The notes: a model not told the origin generated them from the sequence alone. Shown: positions 9,471 through 20,908, counted from the stretch's first letter. The stretch is 64,000 bases of DNA from Bathymodiolus brooksi (GCA_963680875.1 OY804576.1:77319668-77383667), one strand, 5' to 3'. Made by a program: numbers and translations.

Positions 9471-10131
9471 TAAATTATAAAGTTTATGTGTATTCGGCAT
9501 AAAAACTCCAGTTTGTCGGCCTCATACACATACATTTATATTTTAAGACACTGCACTGATAATGTCTATTTCTTTCTTGTGTGTCATCGTATCCTCTGTA
9601 TTAAGTCACAAATGTTTGGCATCTTATATTTCTTTATGTCAAGATAATTCCAGCATTACAGTGTTATCTCACATAATAATGACTGCCTATTATCTTCCAT
9701 TATTTGGTTTATATCATCTTTATTGTCTTTTCTAACAGAGATTTTTTTTGTCATGTTTATAAGTCGATGTCATCATATTGTTTTGTCTTGGTGATTATTA
9801 TCCCTTACTGTCTAGTCTAAAATTCATGTCATCATATATAGAATTTCCTTCATTATTTATACCATCCAACACTTGTGGTCACGAACCCTTGACAAATTTG
9901 TCTGGTTGTATTTCCTTCAACAATATACTATGTTGTAAACAATGTATTTGATAGAATACTCCATGATATACAAATGAAGGCGAAAGTATAATTCTAATAT
10001 CATCTTTCAGTTTCCTTAATTAAATGGCACACATTTTCACATATGTATTCCGCCGACTTCCTTTTTTCTTTCGCTTAAAGGTGTTTTGGTTTGGTTTCAA
10101 ATTTCAATCAATTATATTGGTCAAGTAATAG
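9471..10131. other. AT-rich, degenerate TCATCATAT-rich stretch
   Basis: No reading frame was recognised. TGTCATCATATTGTTTTGTC at about 9766 recurs, diverged, near 10627, suggesting an old duplication or repeat. Confidence 0.35.
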
Positions 10132-10222
10132 TTATGCCACGGCTTTCCGAATTAAACAGTTAAATAATCGAACACGAAGCTTGACATTGTTTAATCGTTT
10201 AATTTGAAAAACCGTGGTATAA
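10132..10222. mobile_element. Short foldback element (TTATnCCACGG ends)
   Basis: TTATGCCACGGCTTTCCGAA at the left is inverted at the right as TTTTTCAAATTAAACG...ACCGTGGTATAA. The arms are about 40 bp and the loop is very short. It looks like a tiny MITE; no target duplication was established. Confidence 0.6.
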
Positions 10223-10359
10223 ATGATTTGTAACATGAAACCATGCCATATCACATCTCACTCGTTGATTATTGCATGGCTGTCTGAGAATAATAAAACA
10301 ACAGCCCAGATTTAACTGTGCAATATCTCATATCTGCTTGTAATATTTCATAGTTCTTA

Positions 10360-10430
10360 ACTGTTTCTTACATTCTGGTATATAAACCATAAAAAGATCA
10401 AATGAAAGTAATGCATTCATGTTACAATAT
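10360..10430 (+). repeat. Segment shared with 25440-25505
   Basis: TGGTATATAAACCATA, AAGATCAAATGAAA and AATGCATTCATGTTACA occur in the same order, diverged, at about 25445-25500. The source element is not known. Confidence 0.45.
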
Positions 10431-10689
10431 ATTTGATACATCACATGATAGCAAAGTTATTCTTGGGGAGTGAGGATGATAACCTTATATCCTGCTGTAG
10501 ATGTTTGACATCTGGTTGTAAGAGTTGATCTCATCATATTATCTTCTTTCTTATTTATGTCTATATCAACATCTTATATTATCTTATAGATTTATATCGA
10601 CATTATCATTTGATCTTAATATTTTATGTCATCTTATTGTTTTGTCTTGTCTTACATGTTCATGACATCGAATTGTCTTGACAAACAAA

Positions 10690-10830
10690 ACAAATAGCAC
10701 AACACAGAGAAATATATTTATGTTCAACACGGATCCCACCAAACAAACAAAAAACAAAAAAAAAACGGATGAACACAAGTGCTCGTGGAATGACAAGCAC
10801 TTTCTGTTTCTTATAGGACACATACAGTGA
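10690..10830 (+). repeat. Repeat R3 fragment with a single 41-bp-like unit
   Basis: CAACACAGAGAAA...CAACACGGATCCCACC...AAACAAAC and GTGCTCGTGGAATGACAAGC match the later part of R3 (compare 16075-16165 and the end at 25376-25395). It carries only one unit resembling the one amplified about 40-fold at 23735-25370. Confidence 0.5.
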
Positions 10831-10879
10831 TACTTATAGTCAAGTCATATGACAGAGGACAGAACAAAACTCTTCATCA

Positions 10880-11810
10880 ATGGGAAAATGTCCATTGACA
10901 TTTGAGAAATTGATATTTCGTAACGGCCAACAAGTTCTTGATGACGACCGTTGAATTTGCGCTGCGATAACTTCAACCTTGAGCTCTGTCCAGAACATCG
11001 CTTTACTGGACACAAGCCCTAGAATAAGATAGGAGTTGTGAAATGTAAACTAAAACGCTGGTGATGCTGGAGTATTGCTACTGATGAATGGGAATGTGAC
11101 TATTTGAAAAGCGAAGTCATCACGTTTGACGTGGAGTTTTGTTTTTGATTTTACTCCGATGTCATTTTTATGGTGAAGGTCAAGGTAAGAGGCATACATT
11201 TGAGTATCAGTAGTATTCTTTGCTTCAAGTTCATTTGGATAGATGAGATACAGACAATTACAGAAACGAAAATTGTTCAGTGACAGAACATTATCTATAT
11301 AGAAGAGACTGGGTTTAAATGTTTGGTGTAATTTTCCTTCTTTATTCCTGAGAAGTCCTTGATGGTAGTATGCATCTTAAGCGTGTAGAAACGAACCAGC
11401 GGGTAGTGGAGCACACATGGCACCCATTGGAATACCGATCGTCTGTTGAGACACTAGTCTACCAGACTGCACAAATATGTTGTCAATAAAAAACATTTAA
11501 CATTTTATTTATCTTGTCCTGTTTATATCTATTAACACTGCATCATTTCTTTAAATCTAGATTTTAGTTACCCAATGCAAAAGTTGAGGAATGCTGATAT
11601 GTTAGAAATCAAATGTTTGACGATGTTGCAAAAGTATTGATGTCTTGTATTTAAGTCTCCATCAAGTCTTTTGAGTTTTCTTTAATATCCATCATTGATT
11701 GACGCCTCTTGCTGTTGACATGATAACTCTGGAGACCCGATTAGACAGCTAATAAGAGCAGAAGTTAAAATATTAGAATGAGGCTTAGTAGAAGACATGG
11801 TACCTCCCGC
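10880..11810 (-). pseudogene. Penelope-like reverse transcriptase, degraded
   Basis: Minus-strand translation in shifting frames shows, from 5' to 3': a QKYC/WILK-type region (about 11800-11650), then IGIPMGAMCAP (motif B, about 11440-11410), YIDNVLSLNN (motif C, with D-D changed to D-N, about 11290-11260), then YLDLHHKND and VKRDDFAFQI (about 11190-11100), and ISSNTPASPAF (about 11070-11040). The same order of blocks is found in the less damaged element at 47582-48620. Many stops and frameshifts show it is old. No GIY-YIG endonuclease was seen, so assignment to Penelope-like elements rests on the RT pattern only. Confidence 0.7.
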
Positions 11811-11901
11811 GATATAATGGTGTTATCTAAATCTGTTATAATTATAGATTGACTATTGTCAATTTTAGTCCATCACACAGAGAGTTTACCCAATTTCTAC
11901 C

Positions 11902-12050
11902 ACATAAACGTTAGAGAACACCGAAGGTGCAATCAAGATTGAACACTGGCAATATTGGACACAAAGACACAGAACGAAGACAAAAAAAATCACAACACAG
12001 AAATCTAAAAAGATGAGCATCACGTATACCACCAAATGCTCGACATCAAA
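11902..12050 (+). repeat. Repeat R3 copy
   Basis: CGTTAGAGAACACCGAAGG, CACTGGCAATATTGGACACA, AAGACACAGAACGAAGACAA and AACTTTG-like end segments match the R3 copies at 15985 and 23462. The unit has neither of the minisatellite expansions present at 23539-25370. Confidence 0.6.
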
Positions 12051-12421
12051 ACTTTGAAGATAATATATGATTCAGTAATTGGTGGTTACCCATAGCCACT
12101 TTCAGCCTGTCATAATTGCAGTTTGTCTATCTTTTTTTTAGCCTCTTCTACATGTAGGTTACCTGTAACCGATCGTAGCAATTTTAGCCTCTCATATCTG
12201 TAAGTTGCACATTTATGGCTTGTTTTATCTGTATATAGTGCATAACCAATTGCTGCCTACCATGGCTGGCCATTGACATTAAGGCTAAACGATTGGAGCT
12301 GTTATGTATCAAAATTGTGGGATCGAAAAATAAATTGTAAGTTTCCTTTTTATACATATTATATATTTCGTAATCAACGAGCACAAAAGACTGATAACAA
12401 TACACGGTACACTGTTTTCAA
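12051..12421. other. Region 3' of the claudin-like gene
   Basis: Presumably includes the 3' untranslated region; no clear polyadenylation signal for the minus strand was found close to the stop. No other feature was recognised. Confidence 0.3.
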
Positions 12422-12633
12422 TTATATAAAGCTTGTATTTTTTTCAGGTTCTTCAAGACTGTCTCTCCGTTTTATCTGTGAATTACTAATTCGTTCCATC
12501 GTCAGGAAGAAAGCAGGAACGACAGAGATTATCACTGATGAAATAGCAAATCCAAACGACCATGACAGGTTGTATTGCACTGTACTTCCGCTTCCGGCTG
12601 CCCAGCATAGTATACCACAGATACCTGATATAA
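12422..12633 (-). CDS. Exon 3 of claudin-like gene (with stop)
   Basis: Starts after TTATTTTTTAG and ends at a TAA at 12424-12422. Encodes the second half of segment 3 (GICGILCWA), a short loop, segment 4 (FAISSVIISVVPAFFL) and a polar tail beginning ERISNSQIKRRDS. The plus-strand 123-codon frame at 12273-12644 is its shadow. Confidence 0.85.
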
Positions 12634-15600
12634 CTAAAAAATAAGATAATAAACAACTATTATACAGACAACACGTCGTGTCAATCTTATAATGATACAT
12701 GTCCATTTTTGTAGAAATGGAGATATCAGAGGTCAAAGTTTGGGCAGTTGAATAAAAGCATTGGATATATAACATTATAACACTTCTCAAATTGTCTTAA
12801 ACCAGTATATTTCGTTATATGGCTTATATAGGGAGATACACCATTGACAATTAAAGTCACTGATACCCATAAGTCATATTGTCAAAAACAAATGGACACG
12901 TATCATTATAAGATTGACACGAAGTTTACAGTAAGCAAATAATTGTTTAGTATATTTTAATTATTTAGTTATATCACTAAAACATATTTATTGTTTCAAA
13001 ATCTAAGATGGATACCAAATGATTGTGTTTTAGAAAGCGAAATTATTTTTAAGCACCTGTTTGAATATATAAAAAGTATCTTATTGTCTAACTGGTTCTT
13101 ACCATGAGAGCAATAACACACCATTCTAATTAAAATTAGATCTCCACACTTGCTCATTTAACGCAGTGGCCAAGCAAAATAAAAAGCAAGTGCGGATATC
13201 TTATTTTAATTAGCTTGACCACAGACACACACTACCAACCAGTCTCTCTCTCATTGTTCTTCATTCTCTCTGTCCTTGTTCAATTTACATATTTCATGTT
13301 ATAATTTTTTGTATACATACATGCTCTATCAAATACTGTTGTAATTATTGTACATAAGACGTCATCAATTTGTTTAGTTTGAGTCTTATCTTTTTTGCAC
13401 ATTTGAGCAAATAAAAGTTGCTTAAGCTAAAATATCAATCATTTATCGTTTGTCTCAAATGTTATGTTTCTTTGTGTTGTTCATGGCGATTCCTTCGTGG
13501 CAAGTGAATTTTTTCCCGTTTTCCCCTTACTGTATTCAATTCTTTGGGGTTAGATTAGTTGTGACATATTGTCGTGATGTTTCACTTAGAACATCTGAAA
13601 TAATCTATTTAAAATATCTTGCAAAGCTACATTCAATTTTGATATGGAAAAATATAATGACTAAGGGGAGATAAATCCATGTATGAAGTCAAATATAAGT
13701 ATAATACTGTGAAATTAAGAATTCCTGACATATTACCTAAAGGACAGTGTTTTTCTTCTCTAGAGTACAATTATTTTAAATTAGAATTATATCTTAATAT
13801 ATATAAATTTGTGCTATAAATGAATGTCAAACAGATGAGTTAAAATGTATTTTTGATCTTAGTTTATTGTAATATATTTTATAAAATTTATATAATTGGA
13901 TTCTGAAAACAATATGGACTTCACCATTTTGTAACAAGTATGGTTACGATATTTATACACAAAGTTTTTTGCCAACTATAATTATAACATTTTATTTCTA
14001 ATTTAATGCCGTATAAGAGCACACTCATGATGTCATGTGTTTGTGGTATTTATAAGGTTCACACTTTTCTTTTAATGACAGACACTCTAAAGAATAGAAT
14101 AAATATGATGGTCGTAATTTGTTTGTCAAATTTCAGATAAGATTTTCCATCATGTTCATTTACATCTATTTTCGTTCTTATTGTAAACTACAGTAGGAAT
14201 AATGCTAATATAAGTTTTAACCCCATATACATGTAAATGTATATAATTCAAAATATACAATACCTGTTGCACACATAGTTGATAAACAAACAATAAGGAT
14301 CATAGTTCCATATACAGGAAATCCCTCATAGGCAAACACTAAGATCATACTTATTGCATATCCTATTGAAGATAGGCATTCAAAAATCCTGGCTGCGGTG
14401 AAACCCTTAAAAGCTGAAAATCAGAAAAAAATATTTATGTTATTTTGATGGCTCTGGTTACCCTTTTCATATCTTCAAACTTTTCTTCGATTTTGCTTGA
14501 TGGAAACGATGGTGTTCAAAATAACACTTTAAGTATCTAAAATTGAACGCATCAATGGTGTAGGTTCGGATGCTCACCTCGAGTGTGGTACATATAGATG
14601 GTCATGCCACGGTATAGCTGGAATACTGCTAAAGTTGACGTTAACCACCAATTAATCAATCAAATCTCAGACTGTGAAAGTGGTATTAGCTGCTTCTCCT
14701 CTATTAAAGCACATAGGACTAAGGAGTAACAACAAAGACTGTTGGGTCCAGAAGCAGGATAATGTGTCGGAGCCACATGTCTACCCACGGATTGTTGTTT
14801 CAGTGAGCTACTAGCCCTGTAAATTCCAACAAAGTACAATATCGTCATCATCTCATTGCCATATAACTTGTTCTTGCAATGTCGATTCACGGACATGAGG
14901 TGTACTAACTTTACGTGAAAACTTTTGTCAGTGACTTGTTGCAAATCGTTCTTTTTCTCTTGGTACAACCAATAAAACCGACCACCATGATATTTACTAA
15001 ATTAAAAACCCCATAACCCCTGACCTTATTATATTTTCGGTATGACTATATAGAAAAAGACACATAAGAAAGGAAAATGATATAGGTCTATGTATATGAA
15101 ATATTATTTTAAAAGCAGGAACAATATAAAATAATATTATACATGTACAATACAATATTTTGCTTGTCAACAACATATTTGATACTTAGAACATCCGTTA
15201 AGGTTTTATCTAAAGTATTTTGTGGTATAATGTTTGATGTTTTGGTTTTCGATTAGTCATTACACACAACGAAAACGTAAAAACAAATCAGTGGAAGTGA
15301 TATAAGTGGGGGTACTTGTAGAATGGTTATTCCCTTTTTATTTTTCCGTATGAAATTTATCATCCAAAACGATGAAATAAAGTGATGTCATGCTGTAATA
15401 GGTTTGAGTTAATATAGCCAAATATGGCGTTTTAAAACATACAACAAAAATAAAATCAATATAAGATTTGTATTTCATATGCAATTGTTCACACTTTCGT
15501 CCTTTTAACATCTTCATGTAGCCTCAACTTATTTCCTGTTATGTGTTTAATAAAAAGAAAAAAAGAAAAAAAAGAAAAGTGGATATGCAAAATAGTGTAC

Positions 15601-17261
15601 ACGACGCGTTTGTGGAATAACCTTCATCAGGTACGCTCAGAGTAAAAAGTTTAGGAATCCAAATAATTTTCAAAGTCTTTGAGAGAAATGTGCATTTTGT
15701 TGTTGTTTTTTATTTTTATTTTTATTTTTTGTTTTGTTTGTTTGTTTGTTTTGTTATTGTTTGGTTATGTTTGTTCTTTTTTGTGTGTGTTAATTTTGTA
15801 CCTTAAAGCCTCTCCCTCTTTCATATTAGAAATGTAATCAATCACCTTTCATACACATGACAAAGGCGTGCCCGTGTCATGATAAATTCTGTTACTGCAG
15901 CTAAGTTTGTGTGTGTATGTTTCTAGAATATTTGCATAGGATATGCAAGTAGTTGTATATCAAGGATTGTATATGCTGATTTCGTTGTAAATCAACGTTA
16001 GAGAAAACCGAATGGACAATTAAGAAACACTGGTAACATTGGACACACAACGTCACAAGACACAGGACGAAGACAACACAGAAAACTTAAAAGACGAGCA
16101 CCAAGGGCCTCACCAAAAACTGGGAGTGAACCCAGGTGCCCGCGAAGGGTAAGCAATTCCTGCCTTTTATAATACACCCACCATGTTACTCATAGAGTCA
16201 AGACGTATTTGACACTATCATAAGATATGTATGTTGTCAATCAGTTTAATTGCTAAGAGAACATTTTATTTCTCAACCATTTTTCCTGGAAAAATCAAAC
16301 TGATAATTTCTAATTTCCTGTTGAATGCAACACTTGACAGACATAATTTTTCAATCATGTCAATAATGGATACACTTAGATGTATGTTTATTCATTCAGA
16401 CGCCACGTCTGTGTACTCGATAAAACTTTATTAGACCTGTGACAGGTCGATGTGATTGTTTTCGCCAGTTTTCTTCACCCGCAAAACTGACAGCCATGTT
16501 ACCAAATGGAATAGTCCGAAAATGATATTAAACATTTATCTCCAAAATCATGACAGTAAAATAATATATATGATTCAATGTTCAATATCATATAAAACTT
16601 GATTCATCAATGAAGACAATATTGAGTTAGATGCCAAATTTAAACTTAGTTTAAATGCATAATATTGATACAGCACGTTATAGCTGAAATACTACTAAAG
16701 TTGGCGCTAAACACTAATCAATCAATCAATAAATCAATGGACCTATTATTGATAACGATGTCTCCTCCTTGTGCTAAATCTTAGCCGATTTCAACTTTGT
16801 AAAAATTATAAAATGCTGTTATTATGTATTTGTATAAAACACTTTTATTCTTTATTTACATATCACATTCCTGCGAGTCAAGAAATCACAATAGAATTTC
16901 AAAATAACTAGCATACTTGCACATAAAATCAGTTGAATCATTTTTGTAATTCTAATGATTGCTATATATATAATTCATCAAGACAAGCTAAAAGTTCTAG
17001 CTGTGAATATATTATTAAATTAGTAAAATGGTAAAAAGAATGAATACTGAAACCTGTGTATCCTTGACACCAATAACGATCTCCTTGTTTAAAGCAAGCT
17101 TGCCATAGACCAAGACTAATCAGTCTAAAAGATTTTGTCTGGCTGTCATTGTTTTCTGTAAAAAAGTTCCAAAATGGAGACGAAAATGCTGCAAGATGGA
17201 TCAAGAAGCCCGCTAATAGAAATCCCAGACACAATTTAATGTTTTTTGTTAACTTTAACAT
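12422..17261 (-). CDS. Claudin/PMP22-like four-pass membrane protein (complete, 3 exons)
   Basis: Three exons (17261-17054, 14413-14264, 12633-12422) join in phase through GT-AG introns into a 189-residue protein. Residues 9-26 form membrane segment 1. The first extracellular loop carries W31 and the claudin/PMP22 signature GLW-x2-C-x8-C (LGLWQACFKQGDRYWC). Segments 2 (about 80-98), 3 (about 105-130) and 4 (about 146-164) follow, then a charged C-terminal tail rich in R, K and E. Size and topology fit the claudin/PMP22/EMP superfamily, whose members act in cell junctions or as membrane-organising proteins; which branch it belongs to cannot be decided here. The start at 17261 has an A at -3 (ACCATG) and lies just after TTTTAATTTAG, so an upstream non-coding exon is possible. 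Introns contain SINE R1, R3 and foldback copies but no stop inside exons. No other gene is close on this strand except the receptor-like gene upstream at 21469-32399. Confidence 0.85.
13126..13213. mobile_element. Short foldback element in intron 2
   Basis: CTAATTAAAATTAGATCTCC...CACTTGCT at the left is inverted at the right (AGCAAGTGCGGATATC...ATTTTAATTAG). Arms are about 29 bp with a few mismatches and the loop is about 28 bp. Confidence 0.6.
13214..14263. other. Intronic sequence, nothing recognised
   Basis: Part of intron 2 of the claudin-like gene. A 74-codon plus-strand frame (13450-13674) has no recognised relative and lies antisense in the intron, so it is not called. The rest is AT-rich. 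Confidence 0.4.
14264..14413 (-). CDS. Exon 2 of claudin-like gene
   Basis: 150 bp between TTTTCAG|CTTTTAAGG and GCAACAG|GTATTG; phase 1 to phase 1. Encodes membrane segment 2 (CLSSIGYAISMILVFAY) and the first half of segment 3. It is open throughout its length in this frame. Confidence 0.85.
14560..14895 (+). mobile_element. SINE family R1, rearranged copy in intron 1
   Basis: A shortened head (GGTGTAGGTTCGGATGCTCACCTCGAG) jumps directly to a tail (GGTATAGCTGGAATACTGC...GTTAACCACC + AATCAATC, about 14610-14665). R1 body sequence then follows (TGGTATTAGCTGCTTCTCC, GGATAATGTGTCGGAG, CACGGATTGTTGTTTCAGTG). This is either two partial copies or a deletion derivative next to another. Confidence 0.6.
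14896..15600. other. Intronic AT-rich sequence
   Basis: No coding or repeat family was recognised. An A/G-rich tract lies at about 15550-15580. Confidence 0.35.
15603..15690 (+). repeat. Repeat R5 fragment
   Basis: GTGGAATAACCTTCATCAGG, TACGCTCAGAG and AATCCAAATAATTT parallel 5570-5640. It is followed by a T-rich microsatellite (TTTTTA, TTTG) at 15700-15790. Confidence 0.5.
15985..16170 (+). repeat. Repeat R3 copy, near full length without expansion
   Basis: CGTTAGAGAAAACCGAATGG, ACACTGGTAACATTGGACAC, ACAAGACACAGGACGAAGAC, AAAACTTAAAAGACGAGCAC and the end CCCGCGAAGGGTAAGCA. It has a single ACAAGACACAGGACGAAGACAA-like unit where the copy at 23462 has seven. Confidence 0.65.
16660..16740 (+). 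mobile_element. SINE tail fragment
   Basis: CACGTTATAGCTGAAATACT...TTGGCGCTAAACAC followed by (AATC)n, the shared tail of R1 and R2. The head is absent. Confidence 0.6.
17054..17261 (-). CDS. Exon 1 of claudin-like gene
   Basis: Encodes residues 1-69: membrane segment 1 and the extracellular loop with the GLWQAC...YWC signature. Ends ...ACACAG|GTTTCA in phase 1. Beyond the donor the open frame continues into intron with no similarity, which is why the open frame to 16962 is too long. Confidence 0.85.
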
Positions 17262-17340
17262 GGTAACTAAATTAAAAAAAAAACACGAATCGGAAACTAA
17301 ACTAGCTAAGGCGGATGCTATTCGTATCTACTGTATCTAC

Positions 17341-17545
17341 GATGTAGATTAGATATATATATATACGTCTGAAAATTAAACCAAACAGTGTTAGAATTAG
17401 ATTTTAGAGCTGTCAAATTTTTGTTCTTCCCTAGTCGGGATTTGAACTCACACCATTGATACACTGCAGCACCATTCGCTTAGTCTTACGTCCAGCGCCC
17501 TAGACCACTCGACCACATCCACTCCCTATATATATATATATGGTC
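17341..17545 (-). mobile_element. SINE family R4, tRNA-like, flanked by TA repeats
   Basis: On the minus strand 17520-17440 reads GTGGTCGAGTGGTCTAGGGC...GAGTTCAAATCCCGAC. These look like the A and B boxes of a Leu/Ser-type tRNA, with a variable region too long for a functional tRNA. The body continues to the block shared with 655-775. (TA)n tracts flank both sides. A head fragment of the same type lies at 22450-22512. Confidence 0.65.
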
Positions 17546-18484
17546 ACATGGTTAACTACGATCGTTTAGACCATGCTGCTCCGCTGTCCACTTATGTTTG
17601 TGATGACGTGTGATCGTTTGGAGGGGAAGCGAATGTGTTCAGGTTTTCATTGCTTACTTATACCTGGATTGTCGTTTGAGATCCAATTATCAATAACGGA
17701 CGGTTGTGATCCCATTAACTAGTTTAATCCTGTCAAATGTTTTAGCATGTCACAGGACCATGATTTCCAACGTCTTTTGTCGTGTTTATTTTTTGTGGTT
17801 GTTCGGTTTGTTCGTAATTGGTGGAATTGTATACCATCACTGTTTAAACTTTATTTTCATAATACAGACAACGTAAAACCAGTGTTGGATCAATAATCCA
17901 AAAGTAATTATTATACATTTAAGTGCATAGGAATGAGACAAGTTTGGTAACAATTAGTCCAGTAGTTTCAGTGGATATGTCGAAAGTAGATATTCCTATT
18001 TTGGTAACAACGGCCATATTTGAAGGTTGACGAACCTGTCTGACACAATTTTTAAAGAGAGTCAATTAAAAACCCTTCTAGTCAAAATTTGTTAAATTTG
18101 GCCTGGTGGTTTTTAAAGGATATGTCAAGAGTATGAAAGTACGACAACATGTGATGAAAACCGATTCATTTTTCCAAAAACAATAAAGGAATACTAAAGA
18201 GGCTTTCCGATTAGGACAGTACTTGATCTCGTACGACAATTGACAAAATATAGATCAGGCCAAACAGATGATATAAAATGTTCTATTTTGGGTCTCCTTT
18301 GTATACTGATTATATCTTGTAATGGTATTCATCAGACGTTGAGTATGCTCTATGTATGAATCTCAAACACGACAATCCGACTGAATACGACACGAGCCAG
18401 TTGGTGAAATTATTAAGAGAAAATATCACGATGAATGCTGAAAGCGACCCTATATACCTATAACCATAGCCCATCCCTCTATAT
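17546..18484. other. Unassigned sequence with an old internal duplication
   Basis: No coding region was recognised. 'CAAGTTTGGTAACAATTAGT...GGATATGTC' at about 17939-17980 and 'CAAAATTTGTTAAATTTGGC...GGATATGTC' at about 18083-18128 are diverged relatives, suggesting a decayed tandem repeat. Confidence 0.35.
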
Positions 18485-18785
18485 GATGAACCGCATCGGT
18501 GATATAATGATGAGCGTGTTCGTCTCGAGTGTTATAAATCGTGGGTTGGAGCATGGTCGGGTCAACCCAACCACTGTAAAATTGGTATTTGCTGCTTTTC
18601 CGCTAAGCACGCAGTTATAAGTAGTACGAGCAAATACTAGTTGGCTTGGAATCGGGATAATGTGTCCGAGTGAAGCGACATGTCTACTACGTCATCATCT
18701 GTTTATTGAATGTAATTTGTCGTCGTCATGATATAGCTGAAAAATTGCTCATTTGGCGTTAAACAACAATCACTTGCAGTACTTG
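18485..18785 (+). mobile_element. SINE family R1, near full copy
   Basis: Head (CCGCATCGGTGATATAATGA ... AATCGTGGGTTGGAGC), GGTCGGGTCAACCC, body (TTGGTATTTGCTGC, TCGGGATAATGTGTCCGAG) and tail (GTCATGATATAGCTG...TGGCGTTAAACAACAATCAC). The segment between GACATGTCTACT and CGTCATCATCTG is deleted relative to 21865. Confidence 0.75.
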
Positions 18786-19109
18786 TTCGAAATAAAAAAA
18801 AAACAACAATCAATCGATCAATCTTCCGGTTCCTCGAGATATGAGACGAACACCCTTGCCTTTCCATCACCATCGGGGAGATTACGTGAAGCAATTTAAC
18901 TAATATCTCATGCAATAAATATGATCTGCTTTCCCTACCAAATCAATGCTAACTCAAATATGTTATGAGGTTTATTTTTATTGAGAAATATATATGTAAG
19001 TAATGTACAACAACAATGAAATAACACTAAACAGTATACAAACAAGCAACAGTTTGTATGAGGAGTTCCAGCACTCAAAGAAGTTATTATAGCTGTCAAT
19101 ATAATATGT

Positions 19110-19615
19110 ATATACCTACTTCAATGGAACTTGGATAGTCGTATTTACCCACTTTAGAGGAGCTGAACACTTACCAGTTGTGCACCCCTATTTACCTACT
19201 TCAGTGGAACTTGTACACTCATATTTACCAACTTTAGAGGAGCTGAACACTTACCAGTTGTGCACCCCTATTTACCTACTTCAGTGGAACTTGTACACTC
19301 GTATTTACCAACTTTAGAGGAGCTGAACACTTACCAGTTGTGCACCCCTATTTACCTACTTCAGTGGAACTTAGACACTCGTATTTACCCACTTTAGAGG
19401 AGCTGAACACTTACCAGTTTGGACTCGTATTAACCTACTTCAGTGGAACTTGGATGCTTGTATTTACATACTTCAATGGAGATTACAATCGGACACACGT
19501 ATTTACCCACTTCAGTGGAGCTCCATTCCTAACAGTTTCATACTCGTATACTTCAGTGGAGCTTCGACATCTGTATTTACCTGCTTCGAAGGAGCTTACC
19601 CTAAACAATTAGGCA
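19110..19615 (+). repeat. 80-bp tandem repeat, about six units
   Basis: CACTTACCAGTT recurs at 19169, 19249, 19329 and 19409, exactly 80 bp apart. Units contain TACCTACTTCAGTGGAACTT and ACTTTAGAGGAGCTGAAC, and each half looks like a diverged copy of the other, so the ancestral unit is about 40 bp. The last units (19440-19610) are more diverged. The 90-codon frame at 19340-19612 is a by-product. Confidence 0.85.
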
Positions 19616-20492
19616 TTCATATTTAACTCCGATACTCCACTTGTGTTGAGTAAAGTGTATTGGGATGTGATCAGTAGTGAATTACCAACAATGAATTACA
19701 CCACAAATGTCAAAAACTACAGCCTAAACAATCCCCTATACAAACTCCGGCTATCTATGCATGAATAAAAGAGACAATCTTTATATTAACAATAATTCCC
19801 TACATTTTATGAAATAATATCAATTAATTTCATGTCAACATCCTGCTGCTAACACTCTGGGAATGAAAGTACACCACAGTACACCCCTGATGGCATAGAT
19901 ACATTGGTAAGCATAAAGATATACTAATATTAAAATGACACAAACGATAGAATCTGACTTATTTGCTAGACTACATAATGGTAAACTTTTGGCCTACTCC
20001 TTTAATTCCCGTTTCGATCATGATATAGACGACATAAAAAAAAATGTAAATATATCCAAGTGAACTCAAAATAATATGCACACTATAGATAGTTGTTCAT
20101 ATACATAGTCTTATGATCAGGATTATTACAGACTACTTGCTGGAAATAATCCAACGCAAAGCGAAATACAAGTAGTCTGTTTGGGAATTATGTTGTCAAT
20201 GGATATAACGTTAAAGTATTGTACAACCCCCCCCTAAAAACTCATTTTAAATACAATAAATATATTTGGCATACTATTATGAAGCCAGGTATAAATGACA
20301 TTGTATTGTATAATACAGGTAAAAAGAATGTGACCGCCAACATCTATTTTTTTTCTGATTAAAAATATGACAGTCATATTACAATATTACTTTTTGACAG
20401 TAAAAACAATCTTAATCTTGACAAACTAACAAACTAAATATCATAATAAAGCTTAAGATGACACAAAATAATGAACTGCATGACAAAATAAA
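19616..20492. other. AT-rich stretch, nothing recognised
   Basis: No gene or known repeat was recognised. Contains an eight-C run at about 20228-20235. Confidence 0.4.
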
Positions 20493-20908
20493 ATATTACC
20501 GTATTTAGGGTTGCATAATGCGCATTGGTGCATAATGCGCACCCCCTCTTGGCCTTGAAAATCTCCAGAAAAAAAACTAGTTCGTGTTTATAATGCGCAT
20601 GGACTTTTGAAAAAAATCGTCGTCGGAAATGTAAGAATTAAATATCAGTCGTATATATTTTTCAGTCCTTCAATAATTAAAACATAGTAGATGCAATTAA
20701 TTATTTTGTGGAATAGTGTCCAAACAATTTAAGAAATATTTAACTTTGCATGTTGACAATAATAAACAAAAAAACATGGTCGACATGTGATTTCCCAGTC
20801 TGGGAAAGAGTGAAACACATTGTTCCTGTTTATAATGCGCACACCTCCTACCAAATAAATAATCTGGTCAAAATCCTGCGCATTATATAACCCTAAATAC
20901 GGTAATAT
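20493..20908. mobile_element. MITE with TACCGTATTTAGGGTT ends
   Basis: ATATTACCGTATTTAGGGTT at the left is inverted at the right (AACCCTAAATACGGTAATAT), and both ends continue to ATAATGCGCA. Two additional inner TATAATGCGCA copies give nested inverted and direct motifs. About 415 bp, non-coding. The TA at the outer edge fits a Tc1/mariner or pogo type target, which is inference. Confidence 0.75.

Noticed and set aside
13450..13674. 74-codon plus-strand frame
   Set aside because: Lies antisense in an intron of the claudin-like gene, with no known relative.
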